This document shows positions 48,796 to 58,232 of a DNA stretch of 64,000 nt, one piece after another. Source of the DNA: Marsupella aquatica. Taxonomy: Eukaryota > Marchantiophyta. The notes beneath the pieces were generated by a model that saw only the letters and a program-made list of their open reading frames with translations, was not told where the DNA came from and did no database searches. The position numbers and the translations under genes are program-made. The stretch lies in the NCBI GenBank assembly GCA_973895155.1, contig OZ316899.1, forward strand, positions 3,658,001 through 3,722,000. The letters are read 5' to 3'. Each line of letters opens with the position of its first letter. The stretch's first letter is position 1.

Positions 48796-51700
48796 ATGGC
48801 TTCAAGAACGCAGCTTCTACCTGGAGAAGTCATTCACCTGCTTATCAATGAACAACCAGTTGCTGGTGGAAAGGTTTTTTGTGTTCTACCTTCCGACACC
48901 TGCCACTTTGTTTTGCTTGGAGCAGAACGGATAAGTGTGGCGGTGGACAATGCTTTCTTTCACCTTGCACAGTTGCCGTATCCACATCTGGGAGCTGATC
49001 TAGTAGGAGAGTTGGTGAACTCCGTTGTTTTGTGGGATCGGCAAGATGTCCGCCATGCAAATGACATGAATCTTGGAGGTCAAACAGAGTCAGCTTATGT
49101 CATTGATGACCCAGTTGACAATATTGAAGGTAATTCTGAATCAGCCACCGAACTGGAGGGGACAGAGGTTTTGGCAGAGGATTTGAAAGATCGTAGCACA
49201 TGGTTCAAAAGTTTGCCCTTCTCTATGCGGACGACGAAGAAACCTTGCTTGCAAGAGGTTGCATCATAAACCCACATCCTCTCGCGTCCATTAACAACAA
49301 GCAAGTTGGGGAGGATCATGTTGGTGTGAATATTTTGAGTCTAGCTATTGAAGCTGGCTTGGGAAAAGTTTTGTTCCCTCAATTTGTTGACGGATCACCA
49401 TGCACAATTTGATAGCCAATCAGCAAAACTAGGATTGAGCCTAGAATGGAATGTCTTAGTGATCTTTTAGATTGGAATGATGGTAACGACAAGGGAGTTA
49501 CAATTCTCTCATATATCAAGCCAAAAAGGGGCTATAACAATCAACGAAGAAATCCTCAAGATTCAAACCAGAAGGAGAGAAAACGACTCAAGAAAAGACG
49601 CAATCAAAAGATGTCTCGGATGTCCATAGATACTCTTTATCGGGTTGATTGTTGCTCATGGAGTTGTTGTCGACGACAACTCCGTGAGACCGTCACTGAC
49701 ATTAGGGAAGAGTACTATGGTCTATCGCATGTTGAGCAACACACTTACGTGCTCAATCATCTTCACTATTGTGACGATGAAACCATCGCCTCAGGCATGA
49801 TTGTATTCAAGGGAAGCAGGATCTGCAAGGAAGCTTTCTGGAATATTCATGGATTTTCTCGAGGAACATTTTACACAATGTATTCTCGATACATGGAGGG
49901 AGCAAAAGTTGGTGTTCATGGGAATGAAGGGACCATCAAGACCAAAGACTCCGTTGTGTTGTTCACAGAATCAATTCCAAGTATCCTGCAGAAATGTGCA
50001 GAACCAATGCCACATCTTCACAAAATTGGTGTTTCAGGCAAGCAGGAAGTTGTTTTCAGGGTTCCAATAAGTTACGGGAGAAAGATGTTTTTGAAGAGGC
50101 TTGCGAGCTTAACAAAAACCTGGGTATTCACTCGCCCTCTCTCCCAACCTTCTACAAGCTTTTGGATAAATATTTCCCCAATTTCCAATTCCAAGATTGG
50201 AGCAACTTTGCAAAATGTGATCTTTGCACGACCATTAAAGAAACACTTTGGGGGGAGAAATGGGTGGATAAGATTTTAGAAATCAAGGCAAAGCGCGAAC
50301 GGCATATGTTGGAACAACTATCACGCAAGAGTATGTACTATGCAGCAAAACTTGCAGCGGACCAAGAGCCCGACAAATATTTGTCTATGATTCATGATAA
50401 AATGGATCAAGCCAAGACCAGAATCCCTAAAATGACTTCTACACTGAAGAGCCAAGGAGGCAAATCAATCCCGCTACCAATGACGCTGACGGGGATGTTA
50501 ACGCATGGACGGGAGCCTGGAATTTATGCACATTTTGCCCTTTCTGGTTTGTGGGCAAGCGATCCTGATTTTACAATCTCTTCGCTTGCAAAGTTATTTC
50601 GTGATCTCGAATCATTTGTGGGAGATAAGACCGGCAATCTAGCTCTCAACACCTCTGACGTCACAGGTCCAATCTTTGTATCCCTCTTGGATCAGCGTGC
50701 CTTTGAGGTAGGATACCTCGAAACCAAAAAGATCTCTCTCGCTCACTTCGCAAGGCTTGGTGATAATGTGCCACACGAGAGTCGCGTAGAGCCTTCAACA
50801 TCCCTACCCTTCAAGGCGATTCCTCGACACCTCCACCTTCAACTTGATAACTCGGGAAAGGATAACAAGAACCAGACAGTTCTGGCTTTCTGTAGCGAGC
50901 TTGTTCTAAGAGGAGTGTTTGAGTCAGTAACTCTTTCCTTTTTGATGGTGGGGCACACTCATGAGGATGTGGATGCCTTCTTCTTTAGAGTCGGGATAAG
51001 GATCTACAATTGAGAGCTTACCACATTTTTTGGGTTGATGGCGGAGCTTTGGGAGTGCGAGAAGAAACATCCGGTTCCCAGGTTCATCCGCGAAGTTGCA
51101 TCTTACAAAGCTTATGTAGGACCATTTGTCAAAAGGATCTAGGGTCAATCAGCACCTGTTCAATTCTTGTTCTCAATGAAGGAGAATATCCCAGTCTACC
51201 AATATCGAGAGAAAAATTGATACGCCTTGGCTACCTACAAAGGGTCAAACAATTTGGTTGTTTGACTTAGAGAGAAACCAATACAAATTTCCAATTGGAA
51301 GTCCTTATTCCAAGCGGATGGAGTCTTCTCACAAGCGGGCAAATGACATTTTGGAATACTTGATCCATTATATCCCATGGCTAAAGACTGCATGGAAGGA
51401 TGTTACATCAGAGGGATATCGTCTCCAAAGTCCAGAGATTCAATACTGGGAAAACATTGTTTCTGTGTTTCAGGACACTTTTTGCTCTCCTTTGCTAGCA
51501 AGGGTAGATTATCCATTACTTGAAGGATTCTGGCCTCGAACAAACCATGGAACTGGGTATCGTAGGATGGTCAGAACGTGGATACCAACCCAAGCGAAGA
51601 CAATGGGGTGATGCATAATCTGGAAAGAGAGCTTCAAGAAGATGAAGAAGAGAGGCAAACAATCTTTGTCAGACACCCTTCTGAGCGTGAGAGGTCAAGA

Positions 51701-52082
51701 TTTAGTCCTCTAGAAGATATTAAAAAAGAATACATTTGTTATTATTCGACCCACCAATGAATTTGAAACCATAATTCCGCAACGATTTTGGCTTGCAAAA
51801 GCAATCAATTGTGTCGTAAGAGATCCCAACGATTCACATGTTGGAGAGTTCCAAGTTGAATGGTGGCGCCCTCTTAATCACAAGAGTTTGGCAACCAAAT
51901 CAGAAAGATATTGGGACTGCTTTAATTCAAAGCAAACATGGGAAAGGGATCCCAATTACCTCATTCCCCCAGTCACGAATGATTGGATCCTTGCAACTTC
52001 AACCATCACCGGATGGACATCAAAATCAAAAGCAAAGGTAAAAGTTCCAGCGAGAGTTTTGGAAAGTGTGAAGGTTTACATT
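48796..52082 (+). pseudogene. DUF7869-type gene with N-terminal DUF8039-like part; split by a solo LTR
   Basis: ATG at 48796 (MASRTQLLPGEVIHLLINEQ). The first part (VFCVLPSDTCHFVLLGAERI, LPYPHLGADLVGELVNSVVLW) resembles DUF8039, a domain of plant transposon proteins. A frameshift near 49203 leads to YADDEETLLARGCIINPHPL. A new frame from 49446 has a Lys/Arg-rich stretch (KERKRLKKRRNQK) and CCSWSCC. A further frameshift near 50050 leads to SLPTFYKLLDKYFPNF, CDLCTTIKETLW and DKMDQAKTRIPKM, then HLHLQLDNSGKDNKNQTVLA and LSFLMVGHTHEDVDAFFF near 50830-50980, which are the DUF7869 signature (DN..DNKN, GHTHxDxD). The acidic and histidine residues suggest an RNase H-like transposase core, as inference. 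More frame changes follow near 51010, 51240, 51610 and 51730. The C-terminal frame runs into the solo LTR at 52083. Confidence 0.7.
52078..52082. repeat. Target-site duplication (ACATT) of the solo LTR, left
   Basis: Matches 56787-56791 exactly. Confidence 0.93.
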
Positions 52083-52283
52083 TGTGATGCCTAGCCAGGA
52101 ATCATTGGGCCAGTTTAAATAGTAAAATCAGGAGTGTACCCTAGGAAACACCTTAGTATAGTAACAAAAATAGGGAAAATATAAACAATTAAGGGTGACT
52201 ATGGAACCCGAGCCCAGGCCAAAAGTAAGGACGTCGGGGGAGGGAACACGATTAGGGTTAGGGCGCGCTAAGTACCGGCGGCT

Positions 52284-53933
52284 ATGGGTAACCAACGGGA
52301 AGGAAGACCAGCCAGGGGGGTAAGGACCGGTCGCAAGGAATGGCGGCTCATTTGCAAGCACGAGCCAAGCGGACGACTACGGGAGGCCAACTACTGTCCG
52401 TTGCTCAGGCAAGCACTCGGGGTGGAAGCAAATACCGACAATCAACTCAAGAAGGGTATGAGCAACGTCAATCAAGTTGCTCATTTTTGGGGATGCCTGT
52501 TAGAACGGGCAACTGAGTACATTGGGACCTACGAGGACAAAGAATCAGAGAGAGCGGCTCGAGAACAGCAGGAGCTTGCTTGGCTGTAGGAGCTACAGAA
52601 GTCTGCCTTCTTAGGAGGAGAACTCATTACGGCTGAATTCTTGTGGACGCCTACTGCCGACGAACTCGACGATCTTCTATTTTGTGAGAACAGAATAGTC
52701 GGCATTCGGGAGGCCATCAACCGCTACAACGACATACACTGGGAGTTGAAGGGTAGCACGAAGGGGTGGACAAAGGCAACCGTGCTAGGAGAAACATCCA
52801 CGGCAGCCGCTATGAAGAGGAAAGGGAACAACAACGAAGAAGCCACCCCTGCGAAAAGAACAAGGTTGGCGGCACCCAGGAAACCAGCAGCACAGGGAAG
52901 CAGGAGGCAGGCGAAAGCCGAAGAGGAGGAGGTCGACCCCATCAATGCTGTTCCAACAAGAGATAACACCTGGAAAGGCTGGGCGGCGACCCTCCCCGAG
53001 GAGGTGCAATTACACTTTGCACGGGAAGAGGATGCATGCTTTATGGCTATGCAGACTCAAAAATACCAGGGCTTCATGGCCGGATCCGGCTTGGAAGCCT
53101 TCGTAAAGTTACCATGGCTGAAGCCGGAGGTGCCGGATTCAGACTTACTAGAATTCGTGGGATCATGGGAGCCCAAGACCAATTCCACAAGGGTGTATGG
53201 AAAGGATTTCTATCTCACTCCCCGGGTGATTGCCGAAGTGTTTGGCTTGCCGATGGGCAATAAGACCAAAGTAGATACCAGGAAGACCTTGCCAGACAAG
53301 GAGTTCCGATCGTTTCCAGGGCCATCAACAAAGAATGGCTTCTTCCAAAACACCTGCACAAACCCGCACATAGGAGAAATGATCAATTTCTTGCGGGTGA
53401 CCATGCATTGTAACTTGCCGAGGGCAGAGATTGGCAAGGCACAGGTCTATCTGGCGGAGAGGCCAGACCCAAGCCGAGACTACAATGGGTACCTCCTTAC
53501 CCAACTAAAGAAGATATTGAAGGAGGAACAGCTGGTGATCGGCATGGGAAGCGTGTCCCGGCTTGGTTATCATATGCCGCTGTTGTGCCGGTATGCCCAA
53601 AGTCAGATATTCGCCCCGGTACTGCCCCTACAGGCAAGTGCACCAGAGGAGGTTCCGGAACCAAGGCTGGCAACAGAGAAACCGACCCAACCCGACAGTC
53701 CTACAATCGAGCAGGTGTTTAGGCCAAGGAAGGAGGACTTGTCGATGCAGCAACCAGGCATGCAGAATCTGTTGAAATTGCTGGAGAAGGAAAGGAGAAC
53801 GGTAACGGCAACGGGACCGGTACAAAAAACTGCTCCCAAGTCGGCCTTAGCCAACTTACCAGGGAAAACCCCTTTACCGGGGTCAAGGAGAGAAGGAGGC
53901 CGGAACACAAGCCGGGAGTCCGAATGTATGTAG
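52284..53933 (+). pseudogene. LTR-internal ORF, N-terminal and central globular part (one in-frame stop)
   Basis: From the ATG at 52284 (start uncertain, because an indel near 52315 separates the copies) the frame runs 550 codons with a single TAG at 52587, where the 63-kb copy has TGG. Order: FWGCLLERATEYIGTYEDKE, WTPTADELDDLL, a basic KRTRLAAPRK stretch (likely nuclear signal), LPEEVQLHFAREEDACF, then the central domain YGKDFYLTPRVIAEVFGLPM through CTNPHIGEMINFLRVTMHC, SRDYNGYLLTQLKKIL and SVSRLGYHMPLLCRYAQSQ. The central domain resembles the putative plant transposon proteins grouped as Transposase_32 or plant mobile domain; this is by eye. After about residue 470 it becomes low-complexity. 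All three copies in the window conserve it, so it was a real protein. Function unknown. Confidence 0.72.
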
Positions 53934-54473
53934 AAGCTTCAAGTCCCGAAGCCGGGGAAAAGCAGCCCAAAGCTCCTGGTCGCGACAGGGAGAAGATGAG
54001 ATCAACGTGGAAGCTGGAGGAACCAGGACCCGTGATCTGTGAGGCCGTGTTCACGGCAAGACCAGGACAGCAGCGGGGGGGAGCCGGTAGTCCAAGCCGA
54101 GGAGGAGGTGGTAGAAGGCTACAACAATGATGACTCTGGCTACGGGTTGGACCATCATGTTCTAGGAATAAGGACCTGTGGCAGGTTCATCCCCACGCTT
54201 CCAAGAGTAGTTTGAGGGGACCCAACCCAACAGAGCAGCCCCGAGTCTCCCCCACCAGATGTCGCTCCCCCGAGCTTTGACGGCATAAAACAGACGGCAC
54301 AGGAGTTTCAAGAACGACTCAGGGAGGAAGAAGAGGCAGCCCTGGCTAGGGAGAAGGATTTACCAGGAGGAGAATGGCCAGAGGACATCAGGCGGCTTAT
54401 AGAAAAACAAAGCAGCCCGCCAGCCACGATAGAAGAAATTTGCAAGGCGGCTTGGGAACAAAGGCCGCGGTGG
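53934..54473 (+). pseudogene. Linker part of the LTR-internal ORF, frameshifted
   Basis: Joins the globular and coiled-coil halves. Readable pieces include SPPPDVAPPSFDGIK and LPGGEWPEDIRRLIEKQ (about 54258-54410), matching SPPPDVTPLEFDKMK and LPGGEWPEGIRRLSERQ in the copy at 5300-6316. At least two frame changes lie in it. It shows that the ancestral gene was one frame of about 1.2 thousand codons. Confidence 0.6.
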
Positions 54474-55880
54474 ATGATGCCAATGACTTCTACTCACTCC
54501 GCCTATGCTAAAGAACGAGCCATGGAGTACGGGGAGATGTGTGGGGAACTTGCGCTTGGCATCTTTGGGGAGGAGTTGGAGCAGAGACCCTTTTTCCAGA
54601 GGGAAATGTTGGAGAAGCGCCGATTAGAAGAAGCGGTGGCTTTGGAGAGAAGCAAGAAGGACGAGGTCATCTGTCGGGTTAGGGCAAGGGAAGCCAAGGT
54701 AGAAGACCTGAAGGCGGCCAAGAAAGCCCAAGATGAGCTGCGGATTAAGCAGCATGAGCTCAACATCATGCAGGGGCAATTGGATACTACGCAGTCTGAT
54801 AATCAGATTATCAAGGATAAACTGACTCGGACCCAAGGTGAGCTGGCCGATTCGATCAAGGAGAAGGAGAAGTGGAAGCAAGAGCTGAGAGACGCAGAGG
54901 AGGCTCACATAGCAGCCAACAATCGGGCCATGGCGGAAACTCAGAGAAGGGAAAGGGCGCTGAAGGGGGAACTCGAGGATATCCGCGGAGCCCTTGAGCA
55001 GAAGGAGGCCGAGTTAGGGAAATCCTATCAGGCAATTATCGTGCTTTGGCAGGAGCTCGCATCCATGACGGCCAGCTTCAAGGCCGACCTCCGTGAGAAA
55101 GACGACCAGCTTGATCAGACTTATGCCAAGATGAATAAAATGGAGTCTGAAGTCGTTACGGAGCTCGACAAGGAGCTGAGAGCAACCCAGGAGGAGAGGG
55201 CTACCTTAAAGAAGGAATTGGAGGAAGCCCAAAAGGAGCGGGAGGAGGCGCGCAAGGACCTAGATGAATTGCAGGAGGAGTTGGAGGAAAGCACGCGAAA
55301 GATGGAGAACTTACAGCGGCGAGCCGACAACCAAACGGAGCGGCTGAAGAAACAGGCCGCAGTATTTAAATGCTTGGCTTCCTCAGGTCCAACTCCAATT
55401 GGGGCAACCAAGTTGCCAGAAGTAGTACTGGCCGAAGGACAAGCTGAGACACTCGCATCGGTGCCAGAGGTAAGTGGCAAGGGGAAGGGGCCAGCTGCCG
55501 AAGCAAAGAAGAAGAAGAAGAAGCGGAAACCTTCTAGGTCAGGGAGTAATACGGCTCCTCAAGCCATCGTGACCAAGGAGGTAAACCCAACACCAACCTC
55601 AGGCAGGGTCACGATAGAGGATCCAACTGCCCTAGAAGGTGGGGATGGCAAAGCTGAGGCCAGGATACTCGGTGATGAAGCCAGGGTACCGGATCCACCA
55701 CTAGAGCATGTCGGGGAGGCCGTGGCCGATGCTGAGGCCGAAGCCGAGGGTGGACCCAGTCAGGCCGATGGAGAGTTGACTCGGTCCGGAGCAGGTAATC
55801 TGTCAGAGGATGGACCTACGGTAGTGGCTGCAGAGGAAGTGTTGGGGGCGTCCATTGAGGACCAGACACCGCTGCCATGA
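54474..55880 (+). CDS. LTR-internal ORF, C-terminal coiled-coil part, open for 468 codons
   Basis: Reads MMPMTSTHSAYAKERAMEYG onward, matching ARNRAKEYGDMCGLLALEIF in the 5-kb copy. Residues about 35-300 form a long coiled coil rich in Glu/Lys/Leu heptads. A basic run (KKKKKKRKPSRSG, near residues 345-357) is a likely nuclear signal, and the tail is acidic and Gly/Ala/Glu-rich. The piece is probably the 3' half of a single longer protein rather than a gene of its own; the ATG used here is only the first Met in the open frame. The 63-kb copy has lost this part in a 1.8-kb internal deletion. Role unknown; a coiled coil of this size suggests oligomerisation or partner binding. Confidence 0.65.
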   Translation: MMPMTSTHSAYAKERAMEYGEMCGELALGIFGEELEQRPFFQREMLEKRRLEEAVALERSKKDEVICRVRAREAKVEDLKAAKKAQDELRIKQHELNIMQGQLDTTQSDNQIIKDKLTRTQGELADSIKEKEKWKQELRDAEEAHIAANNRAMAETQRRERALKGELEDIRGALEQKEAELGKSYQAIIVLWQELASMTASFKADLREKDDQLDQTYAKMNKMESEVVTELDKELRATQEERATLKKELEEAQKEREEARKDLDELQEELEESTRKMENLQRRADNQTERLKKQAAVFKCLASSGPTPIGATKLPEVVLAEGQAETLASVPEVSGKGKGPAAEAKKKKKKRKPSRSGSNTAPQAIVTKEVNPTPTSGRVTIEDPTALEGGDGKAEARILGDEARVPDPPLEHVGEAVADAEAEAEGGPSQADGELTRSGAGNLSEDGPTVVAAEEVLGASIEDQTPLP

Positions 55881-56786
55881 CGGTGGTGGAGGGCCGCTCC
55901 TTTGAAGGAGGGCGGACGTGGAGGGAGGAGGCGTGAGTGGGCAGGGCGGGCTCAGATCTCCAAGTTTAGAATTAGGATCAGGACCAAGGGGCGGCCCTGA
56001 CACTTAGCTTAGTGGGATTGCGGATCCATTGGGGAGAGCAACACTTGTGCTCCTGGCTCGCTGTACATAGGTAGATTATAGTTAGGTAGATTAGGCTTAC
56101 GCTGCAAGGAATTAGGCGGATCCACTGCCAGGATAAGTACCTGGGCAGCAGGGAGTTCATGGCCTTCTTCCTTAGCAAGTTTTTAGTGCACCAGCAGGGT
56201 TGGGATCAAGTAGTTAAAGAAGCTCTCGGTTAGTTATACTGTGACCCTTGTGTATAGTCATGTTTCCTCATACCTAAGAGATGAATAGAGTTGGCCTCAC
56301 GGCTTAGTTTGCAGATCTTGTATATGAGAGGTACTATTTGTATGGCAAGTGCATGGTATAACTCAGTCAGAAGGAGTCATTTTGCTATTTGTGTGTCGCA
56401 TTAACCTGTTTGAAGATTGCCCACATCAACCAAGAAGGGAGTAAGCAAGGTAGTAAGAGTTGGATGTGTTGAGCTGAGAGAGGTCTTAGCGGCTTACCCA
56501 AGCCAGTTGGGGATCATTCCGGCGGCGGAATCCAAACATACCTAAAGGAAAACCAAGAGAGGAGGACAAGGGAAGGCCTAGAATAGGCCGGCTACGTATC
56601 TCATGACCCGATGAAGGATCTGTCCAGTATATGTGAGTAAAATGTTAATAGTAATAGTAGTAGAAAGAAGTTAGCAGCGTCCCATGCCGCTAAGCCGCTA
56701 AATCGGCCTCGCCAAGAGCGAAACCTACGGGAATCGGCTTGTGCAGAGGGGTTTCTTGGGTTTAGGGAGCCATGGGACGTACCACA

Positions 56787-56791
56787 ACATT
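56787..56791. repeat. Target-site duplication (ACATT) of the solo LTR, right
   Basis: Matches 52078-52082 exactly. Confidence 0.93.
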
Positions 56792-56811
56792 ACAGAAATG
56801 ATTGAGGAGAA
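56787..56811 (+). pseudogene. Last codons of the DUF7869-type gene, beyond the solo LTR
   Basis: Starts with the second copy of the ACATT target duplication. If the LTR is skipped, the frame entering at 52082 continues here for a few codons and stops at TAA (56809-56811). This shows that the LTR inserted just before the stop codon of an existing reading frame. Confidence 0.7.
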
Positions 56812-56827
56812 CTAAAATCCTTTTTTG

Positions 56828-56843
56828 ACGCGAGACTCGCGTG
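56828..56843. repeat. Palindrome GACGCGAGACTCGCGT (CACGAG family)
   Basis: A member of the CACGAG/CTCGTG palindrome set, 17 bases after the stop codon of the DUF7869-type gene. Confidence 0.7.
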
Positions 56844-56862
56844 GAAGACACTTGGTGATGCA

Positions 56863-57597
56863 CGGCACGTCCTAATTGTCGGATTGACGATTGTGGGAGA
56901 ACAATAGGCGAGGTTGGAGCAGGTTTGTTCCAGTCACTTTCCACACGAGGCTTGTGTAGGCCGGACTACTTAGCTCGAGGATCATTTTGAGCTTTGGAAA
57001 GTGAAAGGTGTGTCATATTCACTGCAATGGCGCGCATGTCAACCTTTGGCTCGTGTCCGTTGTGGCCACAATGATGGTTTGGTGCCGGATCACGAGATTT
57101 GGGTGGGATGAGCTCAATTTCCTTTGTTATTGAGGTTAAACTGACAGGTGGTTTTGAATCATAATTGTGCTACACGAGGCTCACGTAGGATGTCATAATC
57201 AACTTATGACTTGCAAATCCCGGATCTCATCACACACACCCATATTCACACGGCATGTACTAATTGTCGGGTTGAGGACTGTGGGAGAACAATAGGTGAG
57301 GTTGGAGCTGGTTGGTTCCAGTCACTTTCCGCACGAGGCTCGTGTAGGCCGGACTACTCAGCTCTAGGATCATTATGACCTTCGGAAAGTGAAAGGTGTG
57401 TACTTGTACTGAATTTCACTTTCACTGCAATGGCGCGCATGTCGCCCTATGGCTTGGGTCCGTTGTGGCCACAATGATGGTGTGGTGCCGGGTCACGGGT
57501 TTTAGTATCATAATTGTGCCACACGAGGCTCGCGTAGGATGTCATAATGAACTTATGACTTGCAAATCTTGGATCTCATCACACACACCTTTATTCG
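56863..57597. repeat. Direct repeat of about 350-390 bp, two copies, two palindromes each
   Basis: Copy 1 is about 56863-57250 and copy 2 about 57251-57597. They share TAATTGTCGG, GTGGGAGAACAATAGG, CAATGGCGCGCATGTC, GTTGTGGCCACAATGATGG and GGATCTCATCACACACACC. Each carries two palindromes: 56942-56959 and 57170-57188 in the first, 57330-57348 and 57520-57538 in the second. Copy 2 lacks about 50 bp. The array lies between the DUF7869-type gene and the small gene at 57747, opposite the 169-bp array. Confidence 0.85.
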
Positions 57598-57746
57598 AGA
57601 GACTTGTTTCTCTCCTTCAAGTTATGTTTTGTGATGAACTTCTGGCTCAGTCTCCAACATCTCTCTCCTTCTGATCAAATCTTCCTTTCCCAAATTGAGC
57701 GCTTGACAACCATTTTGGATCGTGGTGATTTTCCTTAACTTTCATA

Positions 57747-58232
57747 ATGGCACCTGGGAGACGAGTGAGGAGTTCTTTGGCATTACATGCGGAGAAGAGT
57801 TCTAGAGCATTACAGGCAGAGAATGTGAATGAGGAGCGGTCCAACTTCTCTGTGTGCTCGGAGCCATCCGATAGTTTTGACTCTGGAGTTGCTGCAGGAA
57901 TAGAAACCATTCCACCTCTTGGCAACCAAACTGTGGTTAGTCATGACAATACGAACAACCAGGCACCTGTTGCAGATGAGGTGGAGGAGGAACAGAAAGA
58001 GAAAGAGAAGAAGTCGACAAAGGCCACGGAGGGGTAACAAAAGAGGATCCGTCAAGAGGAATGTCAAAAGATGAGGCGTCGTTGGAAGAGGGAGCATTTG
58101 GCTGAGTATTACGGACCTTTAATGAAGAAACAAAGCTCCGAGAGAAGTCTGAAGGAATGGGCAAGGGAAGAATTTCTAGATAGCGATAATGCGAACTCCG
58201 ACGAGTGGATGCCATCATCCTGGAACGATTGA
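57747..58232 (+). pseudogene. Small charged protein, 161 codons with one in-frame stop, unknown
   Basis: ATG at 57747 (MAPGRRVRSSLALHAEKSSR). TAA at 58035 interrupts; the same frame then continues as KRIRQEECQKMRRRWKREHL and ends with SDEWMPSSWND at the TGA at 58230. The first half is acidic at its end (VADEVEEEQKEKEKKSTKAT), the second basic and then acidic. The continued open frame and composition after the TAA suggest a single broken gene, but no family is recognised. Position downstream of the palindrome array suggests that it belongs to the same mobile unit as the DUF7869-type gene. Confidence 0.45.

Larger units (their letters stand above)
52083..56786 (+). mobile_element. Solo LTR (4,704 bp) of a gypsy element, carrying its own ORFs
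   Basis: Starts TGTGATGCC at 52083 and ends ACCACA at 56786. ACATT occurs directly before (52078-52082) and directly after (56787-56791), a perfect 5-bp target duplication. The copy at 63527-60671 has the same two ends. That copy follows an integrase gene and a purine-rich tract, which identifies the unit as an LTR. At 4.7 kb it is unusually long, and about 3.6 kb of it is coding-like sequence. Confidence 0.93.

Noticed and set aside
52078-52094. Natural end of the DUF7869-type gene at the TAG just after 52083
   Set aside because: That stop lies inside the LTR; the true last codons follow the second ACATT at 56787.
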